Positions 31,892-40,837 of a DNA stretch of 64,000 nucleotides are shown here, one piece after another. A program made the translations under genes and the position numbers. Every line of letters begins with the position of its first letter. Within the stretch, counting starts at the first letter, position 1. The notes below the pieces were generated by a model. The model did not search any database, was not told the origin of the DNA, and worked only from the letters and a program-made list of their open reading frames with translations. The stretch is from Saccharopolyspora ipomoeae (GTDB lineage Bacteria > Actinomycetota > Actinomycetes > Mycobacteriales > Pseudonocardiaceae). Location: the NCBI RefSeq assembly GCF_029952525.1, contig NZ_JASAOF010000002.1, forward strand, positions 62,001 to 126,000. The letters run 5' to 3'.

Positions 31892-33064
31892 CTACGCGGA
31901 CAGGTTCTCGACGATCGCGGCGTTGGCCATGCCACCGGCTTCGCACATGGTCTGGAGGCCGTACCGGCCGCCGGTGCGTTCCAGGTGGTTGATCAGCGTG
32001 GTCATCAGTCGGCAGCCGGACGCGCCGAGCGGGTGCCCCAGCGCGATCGCGCCGCCGCAGGGGTTGAGCCGGTCGTCGGGCACCCCGATCTCCCGCTGCC
32101 AGGCGAGCGGGACCGACGCGAAGGCTTCGTTGACCTCGAAGGCGGCGATGTCGTCGGGCGACAGCCCGGATCGAGCGTGCACGGCGTGCGTGGCGGGGAT
32201 CGGGCCCGTGAGCATGAGCGTCGGGTCGTCGCCGACCACGGCCGAGGCCACCAGCGCCGCGCGGGGCCGCAGGCCCAGCGAGGTGGCGCGCTCCTCGGAC
32301 ATCACGAGAAGCGCGCTGGCACCGTCGGTGATCTGCGACGAGTTGCCCGCCGTGATCATCCAGTCCAGGTCGGGGAAGTCGTCCAGGTGGGGCTCCCGCG
32401 CGAAGGCGGGGGCCAGCCGGCCGAGCCGTTCCGGTGTGGTGCCCTCGCGGATGGTCTCGTCGGCCACGACCTCGGCGCCGTCCGGAGTCGTGACCGGCAC
32501 GATCTCGTCGCCGAAGGGCGCGGCGGCGGCGCGCTCGTGCGAGCGGGCCGCGTACTCGTCGAGCTCGGAGCGGCTGAGCTTCCACTTCGCGGCCACGAGC
32601 TCGGCGGAGATGCCCTGGGGCACGAGCCCGGGGAACCGAGCGCGCACCTCCGGGCCGTGCGGATCGGCGTCGCCGCGCGCGGACCCCATCGGCACCCGGC
32701 TCATCGACTCCACGCCCGCGGCGATGGCGATGTCGTACGCGCCCGCTCGCACTCCCTGAACAGCGAAGTCGATCGCCTGCTGCCCGGAACCGCACTTGCG
32801 CTCGATCGTCGCGGAAGGCACGTGCGTGGGGAAGCCCGCCGCGAGCACCGCCTGGCGACCGGGGGTGGCGGACTGCTCGCCGACCTGGCCGACGCAGCCG
32901 ACGAGCACGTCGTCGATCAGCCCGGGGTCGAGGTCGTTGCGGGCCACGAGCCGGCTGAGGACCTGCGCGAGCAGGTCCACCGGATGCAACCCGGCCAGCG
33001 CGCCGGTGGCCTTGCCGCGCCCCATCGGGGAGCGGACCGCGTCGACGATCACCGCACGGCCCAT
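31892..33064 (-). CDS. thiolase family protein (acetyl-CoA C-acyltransferase)
   Basis: 390 residues. The Cys nucleophile is in IERKCGSGQQAIDFA, His in ALGHPLGASGCR, and the second Cys in TMCEAGGMANAAI. First gene of the thiolase-SDR-hydratase operon. Its promoter has box C and faces the acyl-CoA dehydrogenase operon across a 136-bp divergent region, which completes a beta-oxidation set under one control region. Confidence 0.93.
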   Translation of the reverse strand: MGRAVIVDAVRSPMGRGKATGALAGLHPVDLLAQVLSRLVARNDLDPGLIDDVLVGCVGQVGEQSATPGRQAVLAAGFPTHVPSATIERKCGSGQQAIDFAVQGVRAGAYDIAIAAGVESMSRVPMGSARGDADPHGPEVRARFPGLVPQGISAELVAAKWKLSRSELDEYAARSHERAAAAPFGDEIVPVTTPDGAEVVADETIREGTTPERLGRLAPAFAREPHLDDFPDLDWMITAGNSSQITDGASALLVMSEERATSLGLRPRAALVASAVVGDDPTLMLTGPIPATHAVHARSGLSPDDIAAFEVNEAFASVPLAWQREIGVPDDRLNPCGGAIALGHPLGASGCRLMTTLINHLERTGGRYGLQTMCEAGGMANAAIVENLSA

Positions 33065-33084
33065 TGCCGCCTCCCTAAACTATG

Positions 33085-33095
33085 ATGATGATAAT
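33085..33095. promoter_or_regulatory. AT-rich regulon box C
   Basis: ATGATGATAAT within CTATGATGATGATAATTAG, 21 bp upstream of the thiolase ATG on the minus strand. Confidence 0.6.
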
Positions 33096-33140
33096 TAGAG
33101 ACAACTGCATCTTGCACGCTGGCCGACCGGAGGAGCAAGC

Positions 33141-33177
33141 TTGACCGCGCTACCGGTAAGACTATTATGATGATTAC
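33141..33177 (+). promoter_or_regulatory. promoter with AT-rich regulon box D
   Basis: TTGACC (33141-33146) and TATTAT (33163-33168) are 16 bp apart, forming a recognisable sigma-70-type promoter for the large plus-strand operon. Box D, ATGATGATTAC (33167-33177), overlaps the -10 end and the expected start of transcription, a position suited to repression. Confidence 0.62.
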
Positions 33178-33200
33178 GATAAAATGAGGGTGGTGGGCCA

Positions 33201-34364
33201 GTGGGATCCGCAATCGATGCCGACGAACAGCGCGCGCTGAAGGAGGTCGCGGCCAAACTCGCCGCGGAGCGCTACGCCCCGCGCGCGGAGGAATGGGACC
33301 GCGAGCGGACCGCCTTTCCCCACGAGGAGCGGCGCTACCTGGGAGAACTGGGACTCCTCGGCATCGCGCTCCCGGAACGGCACGGTGGTGGCGGCGCACC
33401 GCTGCAGCACGCGCTGACCGTCATCGAGGAGCTGGCCAAGGAATGCCGTCCCGCGGCGTTCCAGGTCTTCGAGTCCAACACCGGACCGGCGCAGGTCGTC
33501 GCGAGGCTCGGCAGCGAGGAACAGCGCGAGCGCTTCCTGCCGCCGATCATCAGCGGCGAGGCGACGCTGGCCGTCGCGATCTCGGAACCGGACGCGGGCT
33601 CGGCCGCCACCGACATGAAGACCAAGGCCGTCGTCGAGGGCGACAAGGTGGTGGTCAGCGGTTCGAAGCGGTGGATCTCCAACGGCGGCGAAGCCGATCA
33701 CTACCTCGTCTACGCGCGCATGAACGACGAACCCGGGTCGAAGGCCATCGGCGCGGTGATCGTCGAAGCCGACCGGCCGGGCGTGAGCTTCGGCGAGCGC
33801 GAACGGCTGATGGGCTTCCGCGGCATCCCGTCGGCCGACATCCGCTTCGACGACGTCGAGGTCCCCGCGGAGAACCTGGTGCTCGGTCCGGGGCGCTTCC
33901 GCGAGCTCTTCGGCGCGTTCTCCATCGAACGCCTGGGAAACGCCACGATGAGCCTCGCGCTGGGGCAGGCGGCGCTCGATCGGACCAAGCGCTACGTGCA
34001 GGAGCGCGACCAGTTCGGCAAGCCGCTCGTGGAGTTCCAGAACGTCCAGATGACGCTGGCGGACATGCTGCTGCAGGTCGAGGCGGCCCGCTTGCTCATC
34101 CAGCGCGCGGCGGCCGGCGTCGGCGAGAACCTGCCGAACTCGCTCGACGTGTCGCTGGCCAAGTGCACCGCGAACGAAATGGCCAAGCGGGTCACCGATC
34201 TCGCCATGCAGCTGCACGGCGGGAACGGCTACACCGAGGAGTTCGGCCTGGAGCGGCTGCACCGCGACTCGCACGGGTGGGCGCTGGCCGGAGGCACTCC
34301 GGCGATGCAGCGCATCCGCATCGTCTCCGAAATGCTCGGCCGCTCCTTCGACCAGCGCCGCTGA
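33201..34364 (+). CDS. acyl-CoA dehydrogenase
   Basis: 387 residues from GTG 33201. Family motifs: ISEPDAGSAATDMKT, FGKPLVEFQNVQ and LHGGNGYTEEFGLER. Near the C-terminus the usual YEGT catalytic position reads AGGTPAMQR, without Glu. A Glu is present in FSIERLGNA, the site used by isovaleryl- and long-chain acyl-CoA dehydrogenases, so a branched or bulky acyl-CoA is plausible. It is the first gene of a plus-strand operon running to 42064 and would introduce the alpha-beta double bond, passing electrons to ETF. Confidence 0.9.
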   Translation: MGSAIDADEQRALKEVAAKLAAERYAPRAEEWDRERTAFPHEERRYLGELGLLGIALPERHGGGGAPLQHALTVIEELAKECRPAAFQVFESNTGPAQVVARLGSEEQRERFLPPIISGEATLAVAISEPDAGSAATDMKTKAVVEGDKVVVSGSKRWISNGGEADHYLVYARMNDEPGSKAIGAVIVEADRPGVSFGERERLMGFRGIPSADIRFDDVEVPAENLVLGPGRFRELFGAFSIERLGNATMSLALGQAALDRTKRYVQERDQFGKPLVEFQNVQMTLADMLLQVEAARLLIQRAAAGVGENLPNSLDVSLAKCTANEMAKRVTDLAMQLHGGNGYTEEFGLERLHRDSHGWALAGGTPAMQRIRIVSEMLGRSFDQRR

Positions 34365-34389
34365 CCGGTTCAACGGAAGGGAAACACTC

Positions 34390-35163
34390 ATGACACGCCG
34401 CTTCGACAACCGCACCGCCGCCGTCGTCGGTGGTGGATCCGGCATGGGCCGGTCCATCTCGCTGCGCCTGGCCGAGGAAGGCGCACACGTGTACGTCGCC
34501 GACCTCGGTGCCGACGCCGCCGAGGCGGTGGCGAAGGAGATCGTGGCGGCCGGGGGCAGCGCCGTCGCGCAGCAGGTCGACGCGACCGACAACGACAGCC
34601 TGCGCGCCCTGTTCGACCGCGTTCGCGACGAGCGCGGTGTGCTGCACGCGCTGCACGCGCAGGTCGGCATGCCCGGCCCCGCCGGGCTCGAGGTGTCCGA
34701 CGAGCAGTGGGCGACCAACGTCGACGTGAACGTCAAGAGCGCCTACTACACCTGCACTCTCGGCTTCGACCTGCTCAAAGCCGCGGGCGGCACCGGCTCC
34801 ATCACGATGACCTCGTCGACCTCGGCGCTGGTGGGCTCGCCGTTCAGCCCGATCTACTCGCTGACCAAGGGAGCGCTCGTGCCCTTCGCGCGGTCGTTGG
34901 CGCTCAACGGCGCGCCGGACGGGGTGCGCGTCAACGTGGTGTGCCCGGGCACCGTGCACACCCCGATGCTGGCCCAGTTCTTCGGCCGGGAGCCCGGAGC
35001 CGACGTCTCCGAGCTGACCAAGGACTTCGTCGGCGGGATCCCGCTCGGCCGGGGCGCGGAACCCGAGGAGGTCGCGGCGGTGATCGCCTTCCTGCTCAGC
35101 GACGACGCGAGCTACGTCACCGGCGTCACCATCCCGGTCGACGGCGGGTTGACCGCGAAGTAG
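34390..35163 (+). CDS. SDR family protein with atypical NNAG motif
   Basis: 257 residues. The cofactor motif is VGGGSGMGRS, the catalytic pair is YSLTKG with TSSTSAL before it, and the end is GVTIPVDGGLTAK. Where most SDRs have NNAG, this one has HAQVGMPG, an unusual change in the strand that stabilises the central sheet. The enzyme could still be active. It lies 25 bp after the dehydrogenase and 22 bp before a CoA ligase. Substrate unknown. Confidence 0.85.
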   Translation: MTRRFDNRTAAVVGGGSGMGRSISLRLAEEGAHVYVADLGADAAEAVAKEIVAAGGSAVAQQVDATDNDSLRALFDRVRDERGVLHALHAQVGMPGPAGLEVSDEQWATNVDVNVKSAYYTCTLGFDLLKAAGGTGSITMTSSTSALVGSPFSPIYSLTKGALVPFARSLALNGAPDGVRVNVVCPGTVHTPMLAQFFGREPGADVSELTKDFVGGIPLGRGAEPEEVAAVIAFLLSDDASYVTGVTIPVDGGLTAK

Positions 35164-35185
35164 CGACTCACTGTGGAGGCCGAGC

Positions 35186-36838
35186 ATGACCCGGGTTTAC
35201 CGCGATCTCGTTCCCACGTTCGCCGACCCGGCGGACTGGACGCTCAGCACCGTCCTGCGGCACCACGCCCAGGAGCGGCCGGACGCGACGTTCCTGATGA
35301 CGCCGGAGGAAGGGCTGAGCTGGACCTACGCCGAGACGCTGTCCTCGGCGCAACGGATCTCCGGCTCGCTGATCAAGACCGGCGCGGAGCCCGGAGATCG
35401 GCTGATCATCATGGCCGCGAACTCCTCCCGGCTGGTGCGCAGCTGGTTCGCCGCCGCGGTGGGTGGACTGGTCGAAGTACCGATCAACACCAACTACGAA
35501 GGTGAGTTCCTGCGGCACCAGGTGGTGACCGTGGGGGCGCGGTGGGCGGTCGTCGACGACACCTTCGCCGAGAGGTTCGTCGCGATCGCCGAGCACGCGC
35601 GGGGCATCGAGCACTTCTGGGTGATCGACACCGGGCGCGGGCAGGAAGCCGTGGAGGTGCTGCGGCGCGGGGGCTGGGAAGCCGACCTGTGGGACGAGCT
35701 CGAAGAGGGGCCGGTGCTGGACCTGCCGGCGCCCCGGCCGCAGGACCTCGGCGCGATCTTCTTCACCTCCGGCACCACGGGCCCGTCCAAGGGCGTGGCG
35801 ATGCCGCACTCGCAGTTGTACTTCTTCGCGCAGATCGTCGTGTCCCTGACCCGGCTCACCCCGGAGGACACCTACCTCACCACCACGCCGCTGTTCCACG
35901 GGAACGCCCAGTTCATGGCGGTGTACCCGGCGCTGGTCGCCGGTGCCGGCGCCGTGGTGCGGCCGAAGTTCAGCGCCAGCCGGTGGATCGACCAGGTCCG
36001 CGAGTCCGGCGTGACGGTGACCAACTTCGTCGGTGTCATGATGGACTTCGCGTGGAAGCAGCCGCCCCGGCCGGACGACCGGGACAACGAGCTCCGGTGC
36101 GTCTACGCCGCGCCCACGGCGAGTTCGATCGCGGCGGAGTTCCGGGAGCGCTACGGCATCGAGGCGTTCGTCGACGCGTTCGGGCTCACCGAGACCTGCG
36201 CCCCGATCATGTCGCCGTACGGCGTCGAGCGCCCGCCCGGAGCGGCGGGTCTGCAGGCGGCGGACTGGTTCGACATCCGGCTGGTCGACCCGGAGACCGA
36301 TCACGAGGTGCCGGTCGGCGAGATCGGTGAGCTCGTGGTGCGCCCGAAGCACCCGTGGACGTGCAGCATGGGCTACTACGGGATGCCCGAGAAGACCGTC
36401 GAGGCGTGGCGAAACCTGTGGTTCCACACGGGAGACGCGTTGCGCAAGGACGCCGACGGGTGGTTCTACTTCGTCGACCGCTACAAGGACGCGCTGCGCC
36501 GGCGCGGGGAGAACATCAGCTCCTACGAGGTGGAGCAGGCGATCCTCGGGCACCCGGCGGTCGCCGAGTGCGCGGTGATCGGCGTCCCGGCCGAGGTCGA
36601 AGCGGGCGAGGACGAGGTCCTCGCCGCCATCGTCACCACCGAACCCGTCGAGCCCGGCGAGGTCATCGACTGGTGCAAGGGCCGCATTCCCGAGTTCGCC
36701 ACGCCCCGCTTCGTCCGGTTCGTCGATGCGCTGCCGAAAACGCCTTCGGAGAAGGTGCGCAAGGCGGTGCTGCGCGAGGAGGGGATCGCGCCGGACACCT
36801 TCGATCGCCAGGAGAACGCACATGGACTTCAGCGTTGA
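35186..36838 (+). CDS. acyl-CoA synthetase / AMP-dependent CoA ligase
   Basis: 550 residues. ANL motifs: FFTSGTTGPSKG, FGLTETCAPI, WFHTGDALRKDADGW, and KDALRRRGENISSYEVEQ. The motif set resembles the CaiC/FadD17-like ligases that activate carnitine-type or steroid side-chain acids. The usual C-terminal lysine is in TPSEKVRKAVL. It would convert the free acid from the upstream pathway into its CoA ester before the neighbouring dehydrogenases. Its end overlaps the next start by 17 bp. Confidence 0.9.
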   Translation: MTRVYRDLVPTFADPADWTLSTVLRHHAQERPDATFLMTPEEGLSWTYAETLSSAQRISGSLIKTGAEPGDRLIIMAANSSRLVRSWFAAAVGGLVEVPINTNYEGEFLRHQVVTVGARWAVVDDTFAERFVAIAEHARGIEHFWVIDTGRGQEAVEVLRRGGWEADLWDELEEGPVLDLPAPRPQDLGAIFFTSGTTGPSKGVAMPHSQLYFFAQIVVSLTRLTPEDTYLTTTPLFHGNAQFMAVYPALVAGAGAVVRPKFSASRWIDQVRESGVTVTNFVGVMMDFAWKQPPRPDDRDNELRCVYAAPTASSIAAEFRERYGIEAFVDAFGLTETCAPIMSPYGVERPPGAAGLQAADWFDIRLVDPETDHEVPVGEIGELVVRPKHPWTCSMGYYGMPEKTVEAWRNLWFHTGDALRKDADGWFYFVDRYKDALRRRGENISSYEVEQAILGHPAVAECAVIGVPAEVEAGEDEVLAAIVTTEPVEPGEVIDWCKGRIPEFATPRFVRFVDALPKTPSEKVRKAVLREEGIAPDTFDRQENAHGLQR

Positions 36839-37988
36839 CACGACGCATTCGGACATCCGGGAGGCGGTGCGCGCGCTGTGCGCGCGATTCCCCGACGAGT
36901 ACTGGGCCCAGCACGACCGGGACGAGGAGTTCCCCTGGGACTTCTACAAGGCCGTGGTCGACGGTGGCTGGCTCGGTCTGACCGTGCCCGCGGAGTACGG
37001 GGGTGGTGGCCTGGGCGTCACCGAGGCCGCGATCGTCGAGCAGGAGATCGCGGCCTCGGGCGCGGGGATGAACGGGTGCAGCGCCGTCCACATCGGAATC
37101 TTCGGGTTCGAGTCGATCATCAAGCACGGCAGCGAGGACCTGAAGAAGCGGTTCCTCCCGCGGCTCGTCGAGGGGGATCTGCACGTCTCGTTCGCCGTCA
37201 CCGAACCGGATGCCGGCACCGACACCACCACCATCTCGACCTTCGCGACGAAGGTCGAAGGAGGCTGGTCGATCTCCGGGAAGAAGGTCTGGATCACCAA
37301 GGCCCAGGAGGCCGAGCGGCTGATCATCCTGTGCCGGACGGCCCCGCGGGAGGACGGCCGGAAGCGGACGGACGGGATGACGCTGTTCTTCGCGCCGATG
37401 GACCGCGAACGCGTGACGGTGCGCAAGATCCCGAAGCTGGGGCGCAACGCCGTCGACACCAACGAGCTGTTCATCGACGACCTGTTCGTCCCCGAATCGG
37501 ACGTGATCGGCGAGGTCGGCAAGGGCTTCCGCGCCATCCTCGCCGGGCTCAACGCCGAACGCGTCATCTCGGCCAACGCCTCGATCGGGATCGGGCGGGC
37601 GGCGCTGCGCCGGGCGACGACCTACGCCAAGGACCGCACGGTGTTCGGCCGTCCCATCGGGCAGAACCAGGCCATCTCGCATCCGCTCGCGCGTGCGCTG
37701 GTCCAGCTGGACGCTGCGGACCTGGTGTGCCAGCGCGCGGCGTGGCTGATCGACAACGACGAGCCCAGCGGCAAGGACGCGAACGAGGCGAAGTTCCTCG
37801 CCGCGGAGGCCGGTTTCTTCGCCGCCGACGCGGCCCTGAGCGCGCACGGTGGGTACGGCTACTCGAAGGAGTACCACATCGAGCGGTACTTCCGGGAAGC
37901 GCGGCTGATGCGCATCGCGCCGATCAGCCAGGAGATGGTGCTCAACTACGTGGCCGAGCACGTGCTCGGCCTGCCGAGGAGCTACTGA
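36822..37988 (+). CDS. acyl-CoA dehydrogenase
   Basis: 388 residues from ATG 36822. VPAEYGGGGLGVTE, FAVTEPDAGTDTT, GRNAVDTNELFIDDLFVP and HGGYGYSKEYHIERY are typical. The C-terminal segment is IAPISQEMVLNY rather than YEGTSEI, so the usual catalytic Glu is missing there; LNAERVISA offers one at the alternative isovaleryl-type site. It differs from the enzyme at 33201, so the operon has two dehydrogenases for different intermediates. Confidence 0.9.
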   Translation: MDFSVDTTHSDIREAVRALCARFPDEYWAQHDRDEEFPWDFYKAVVDGGWLGLTVPAEYGGGGLGVTEAAIVEQEIAASGAGMNGCSAVHIGIFGFESIIKHGSEDLKKRFLPRLVEGDLHVSFAVTEPDAGTDTTTISTFATKVEGGWSISGKKVWITKAQEAERLIILCRTAPREDGRKRTDGMTLFFAPMDRERVTVRKIPKLGRNAVDTNELFIDDLFVPESDVIGEVGKGFRAILAGLNAERVISANASIGIGRAALRRATTYAKDRTVFGRPIGQNQAISHPLARALVQLDAADLVCQRAAWLIDNDEPSGKDANEAKFLAAEAGFFAADAALSAHGGYGYSKEYHIERYFREARLMRIAPISQEMVLNYVAEHVLGLPRSY

Positions 37989-38875
37989 TGCGCCCTTACC
38001 GTTCCGTGCTGTTCCTCCCCGGCCACCGCACGACGTGGGTCGACAAGGCGTTGCAGGCCAACGCGGACGCGATCGTGCTCGACCTGGAGGATTCCGTGCC
38101 CTCCGGGGAGAAGGTCGCCGCGCGGGACGCGGTCGCCGGATCCATCCGGCGGGTCCGGGAATCCGGCAGCGAGGTCGGCCTGTTCGTGCGGGTCAACCCG
38201 CTGGACACCCGGCTCACCGGTGGTGACCTGGAGAAGGTCGTCGTGCCCGGCCTGACCGGCGTCTTCGCGCCGAAGATCGAGCGGAGCACCGACGTGCTGC
38301 GCTACGACGCGCTGCTGGACCACTTCGAGGAGCGCAACGGGGTTTCCGGCCTGGAGTACATCGTGCCGGTCGAAACGGTCCGCGCGATCCACGGCTGCCT
38401 GGAGATCGCGACGGCGTCGCCGAGAGTGGGAGCGATGATCGGCCCGACCGCCGAGCACGCCGACATCGCCAAGGCCGTCGGCTACGAGTGGACCCCCGAG
38501 GGGACCGAAACGCTGTACCACCGCAGCCGGATCCTCCTGGCGTGCCGGGAAGCCGGGATCCACGCGCTGACCGGGTTGTGGGAGGACCTCGCGAACCTGG
38601 ACGGCCTGCGCGAGTTCGCCGCGCGCGGCAGGCAGCTCGGCTTCCGAGGCATGATCGCGATCCACCCGAGCCACGTCGCCGCGATCAACGAGGTGTTCTC
38701 CCCGTCCACTGAGGACGTGGCGTTCCACCGGGGGCTCGTCGAGGCGTACGAGAAGGCCCAGGCCGAGGGCACGGGGGCGCTGCGCTACCGCGGCCTGCAC
38801 ATCGACAAAGCACACTACGACAAGGCGGTGGAATGGCTCGCGCGGGCCGAAGCCATCGCGGGAATCGGGGACTGA
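37988..38875 (+). CDS. HpcH/HpaI aldolase/citrate lyase family protein (CitE-like)
   Basis: 295 residues; the ATG shares its A with the preceding TGA (TGATG). RSVLFLPGHRTTW, LDLEDSVPSGEK and FVRVNP carry the Mg-binding acid residues, and GMIAIHPSHV ends the barrel. Relatives split or form malyl-, beta-methylmalyl- or citramalyl-CoA. A MaoC hydratase follows directly, a pairing known for mesaconyl/methylmalyl-CoA chemistry, so the two may hydrate an unsaturated acyl-CoA and then cleave the product. Substrate is inference. Confidence 0.87.
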   Translation: MRPYRSVLFLPGHRTTWVDKALQANADAIVLDLEDSVPSGEKVAARDAVAGSIRRVRESGSEVGLFVRVNPLDTRLTGGDLEKVVVPGLTGVFAPKIERSTDVLRYDALLDHFEERNGVSGLEYIVPVETVRAIHGCLEIATASPRVGAMIGPTAEHADIAKAVGYEWTPEGTETLYHRSRILLACREAGIHALTGLWEDLANLDGLREFAARGRQLGFRGMIAIHPSHVAAINEVFSPSTEDVAFHRGLVEAYEKAQAEGTGALRYRGLHIDKAHYDKAVEWLARAEAIAGIGD

Positions 38876-38876
38876 C

Positions 38877-39344
38877 ATGCGCGGTCTGTACTTCGAGGAG
38901 TTCGAGATCGGTGCGGAGTACCAACATCCGTTCACCCGCACGGTCACCGAGATGGACAACGTCATGTTCACCTCGCTGACCATGAACCTGCAGCCGCTGC
39001 ACCTCGACGAGGAGTTCGCCAAGAAGAGCGTGCACGGGGCGAGGGTGGTCAACAGCCTGTTCACGGTCGCGCTGATCGGGGCGTTCCACGTGCCGGAGCT
39101 GACGATGGGGACCACCCTCGGCAACCTCGGTTACGACAAGATCGAGTTCCCGCACCCGGTGTTCCACGGCGACACCCTGCGCGCCGAGACGACGATCCTG
39201 AACAAGCGGGAGTCCAGCAGCCGCGACGACTCCGGGATCGTGTGGTTCGAGCACCGCGGCTTCAACCAGCACGACACGCTCGTCTGCCTGCTGCACCGAG
39301 TCGGCTTGATGGCGAAGAAACAGGAAGAGGAGGGTGCTCGATGA
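38877..39344 (+). CDS. MaoC family (R)-specific enoyl-CoA hydratase
   Basis: 155 residues of the hot-dog fold. TVTEMDNVMFTSLTMNLQPLHLDEEFA matches mesaconyl-CoA hydratase-type MaoC proteins (the segment with N, H and D at the usual hydratase positions), followed by FGARVVNSLF-like VHGARVVNSL. It starts 1 bp after the lyase stop and its own stop overlaps the next ATG. Likely partner of the CitE-like lyase. Confidence 0.87.
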   Translation: MRGLYFEEFEIGAEYQHPFTRTVTEMDNVMFTSLTMNLQPLHLDEEFAKKSVHGARVVNSLFTVALIGAFHVPELTMGTTLGNLGYDKIEFPHPVFHGDTLRAETTILNKRESSSRDDSGIVWFEHRGFNQHDTLVCLLHRVGLMAKKQEEEGAR

Positions 39345-40810
39345 CCAGGACACCTGAGTCGCTGCGCAACTACGTGCCCGACGTGCGCACGCTGACCATC
39401 GCCAACAAGCCGGTGCAGCCGGCCGGGCAGCGCTGGGACGTCGTCAACCCGGCCACCGAGGAGGTCCTGGCCGAGGTCGGCGGCGCCTCCGCGGAGCAGG
39501 TCGACCAGGCGGTCCGCGCCGCGCGGGACGCCTTCGGGGGCTGGGCGGCGCTCAAGCCGGAGCAGCGCTCGGCGGCCATCCACCGGCTGGTCGACGTGCT
39601 GGAGAGCCGCGTCGACGACCTGCTCGGGTCGATCGTCAACGAGGTCGGCACGCCGGTGTCGCTGGCCGAGGGGCTCCAGGTCAAGATGGGGCTGGGGCAC
39701 CTGCGCTGGCAGGCCGAGGCGGCCAAGAAGGACCGCACCGTGGACCTCGGCGGCTACGACCAGCCGGTGCCGACCATCAGCGAGGTCTCCCACTACCCGG
39801 TGGGCGTCGTCGCGGCGATCACCGGCTACAACTACCCGCTCAACCTGGCCATCTTCAAGTTCGGCGCGGCGCTGGCCGCGGGCTGCACGGTGGTGCTGCT
39901 GCCCTCGCCGCGCACGCCGCTGACCACCCTGCTGCTCGGTGAGCTCAGCCGCGAGGCGGACCTGCCGGACGGCGTGTTCAACGTGATCGTCGGCGACGCC
40001 GAGGTGGGGCGGCGGCTGTCCTCGCACCCGGGGGTGGACAAGGTCTCCTTCACCGGGTCCGACGCGGTCGGCGCGAAGATCATGGAGCAGGCGGCCGCGA
40101 ACCTCAGCGGCGTGACCCTCGAACTCGGCGGGAAGTCGGCCAGCATCGTGCTGCCCGGCTGCGAGGTCGAGTCGTTCGCCGAGGAGATGCACCTGCGCTG
40201 GTCGCGCAACGGCGGCCAGGGGTGCGCCGCGCTGGCCCGGCTGCTGGTGCACGACGACCTGTACGACCGGTTCCTGGCCGCGAGCGCGGGGGCGTTCGAC
40301 CAGATGCACGTCGGCGACCCGTGGGACCCGAAGACCAACATCGGGCCGATGATCCGGCCGGAGCACCGCGACCGGGTGCAGAGCTTCGTCGACGGCTCGC
40401 TCGACGAGGGCGGCCGGGTCCTGCTGTCCGTCGACCGGCCGGTGCCGGACAAGGGCTACTTCATCAACCCCGTGCTGCTGGGCGACCTGCCGCACGCCGC
40501 GCGGGCCGTGCAGCAGGAGATCTTCGGCCCGGTGGCCGTCGTGCTCCCGTTCCGGGACGCCGAGGAGGCCATCGACCTGGCCAACGACACCGCCTTCGGG
40601 CTGGCGGCCAACGTCTGGACGCCGGACCTCGACGAGGGCAAGCGCGTCGCCGAGCGGTTGCGCGCCGGAACCGTGTGGATCAACGGCGGTGGCGCGATGC
40701 GGCCGGACGCGCCGTTCGGCGGCTCCGGGAGATCCGGCGTCGGCCGGGAGATCGGCGAGTGGGGCATCCACGAGTACCTGGAGCCCAGGCACGTCCAGTG
40801 GCGCGTGTAG
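39341..40810 (+). CDS. aldehyde dehydrogenase
   Basis: 489 residues from ATG 39341 (ATGA overlap). Key residues: GYNYPLNLAIFK, FTGSDAVGAKI, LELGGKSAS with the general-base Glu, and NGGQGCAALAR with the nucleophilic Cys. It oxidises an aldehyde to an acid with NAD(P)+, or to acyl-CoA in some branches. It sits in the operon with CoA ligase and CoA transferase genes, so it may feed carboxylates to them. A second, distinct aldehyde dehydrogenase is at 49766. Confidence 0.9.
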   Translation: MTRTPESLRNYVPDVRTLTIANKPVQPAGQRWDVVNPATEEVLAEVGGASAEQVDQAVRAARDAFGGWAALKPEQRSAAIHRLVDVLESRVDDLLGSIVNEVGTPVSLAEGLQVKMGLGHLRWQAEAAKKDRTVDLGGYDQPVPTISEVSHYPVGVVAAITGYNYPLNLAIFKFGAALAAGCTVVLLPSPRTPLTTLLLGELSREADLPDGVFNVIVGDAEVGRRLSSHPGVDKVSFTGSDAVGAKIMEQAAANLSGVTLELGGKSASIVLPGCEVESFAEEMHLRWSRNGGQGCAALARLLVHDDLYDRFLAASAGAFDQMHVGDPWDPKTNIGPMIRPEHRDRVQSFVDGSLDEGGRVLLSVDRPVPDKGYFINPVLLGDLPHAARAVQQEIFGPVAVVLPFRDAEEAIDLANDTAFGLAANVWTPDLDEGKRVAERLRAGTVWINGGGAMRPDAPFGGSGRSGVGREIGEWGIHEYLEPRHVQWRV

Positions 40811-40837
40811 TGCGCGGGCGATCGAAGGGGAGGGGTC

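Noticed and set aside
31854..32795. Long upstream extension of the SDR at 31095
   Set aside because: It is an alternative frame of the thiolase gene; the SDR starts cleanly at ATG 31853 with the Rossmann motif following.
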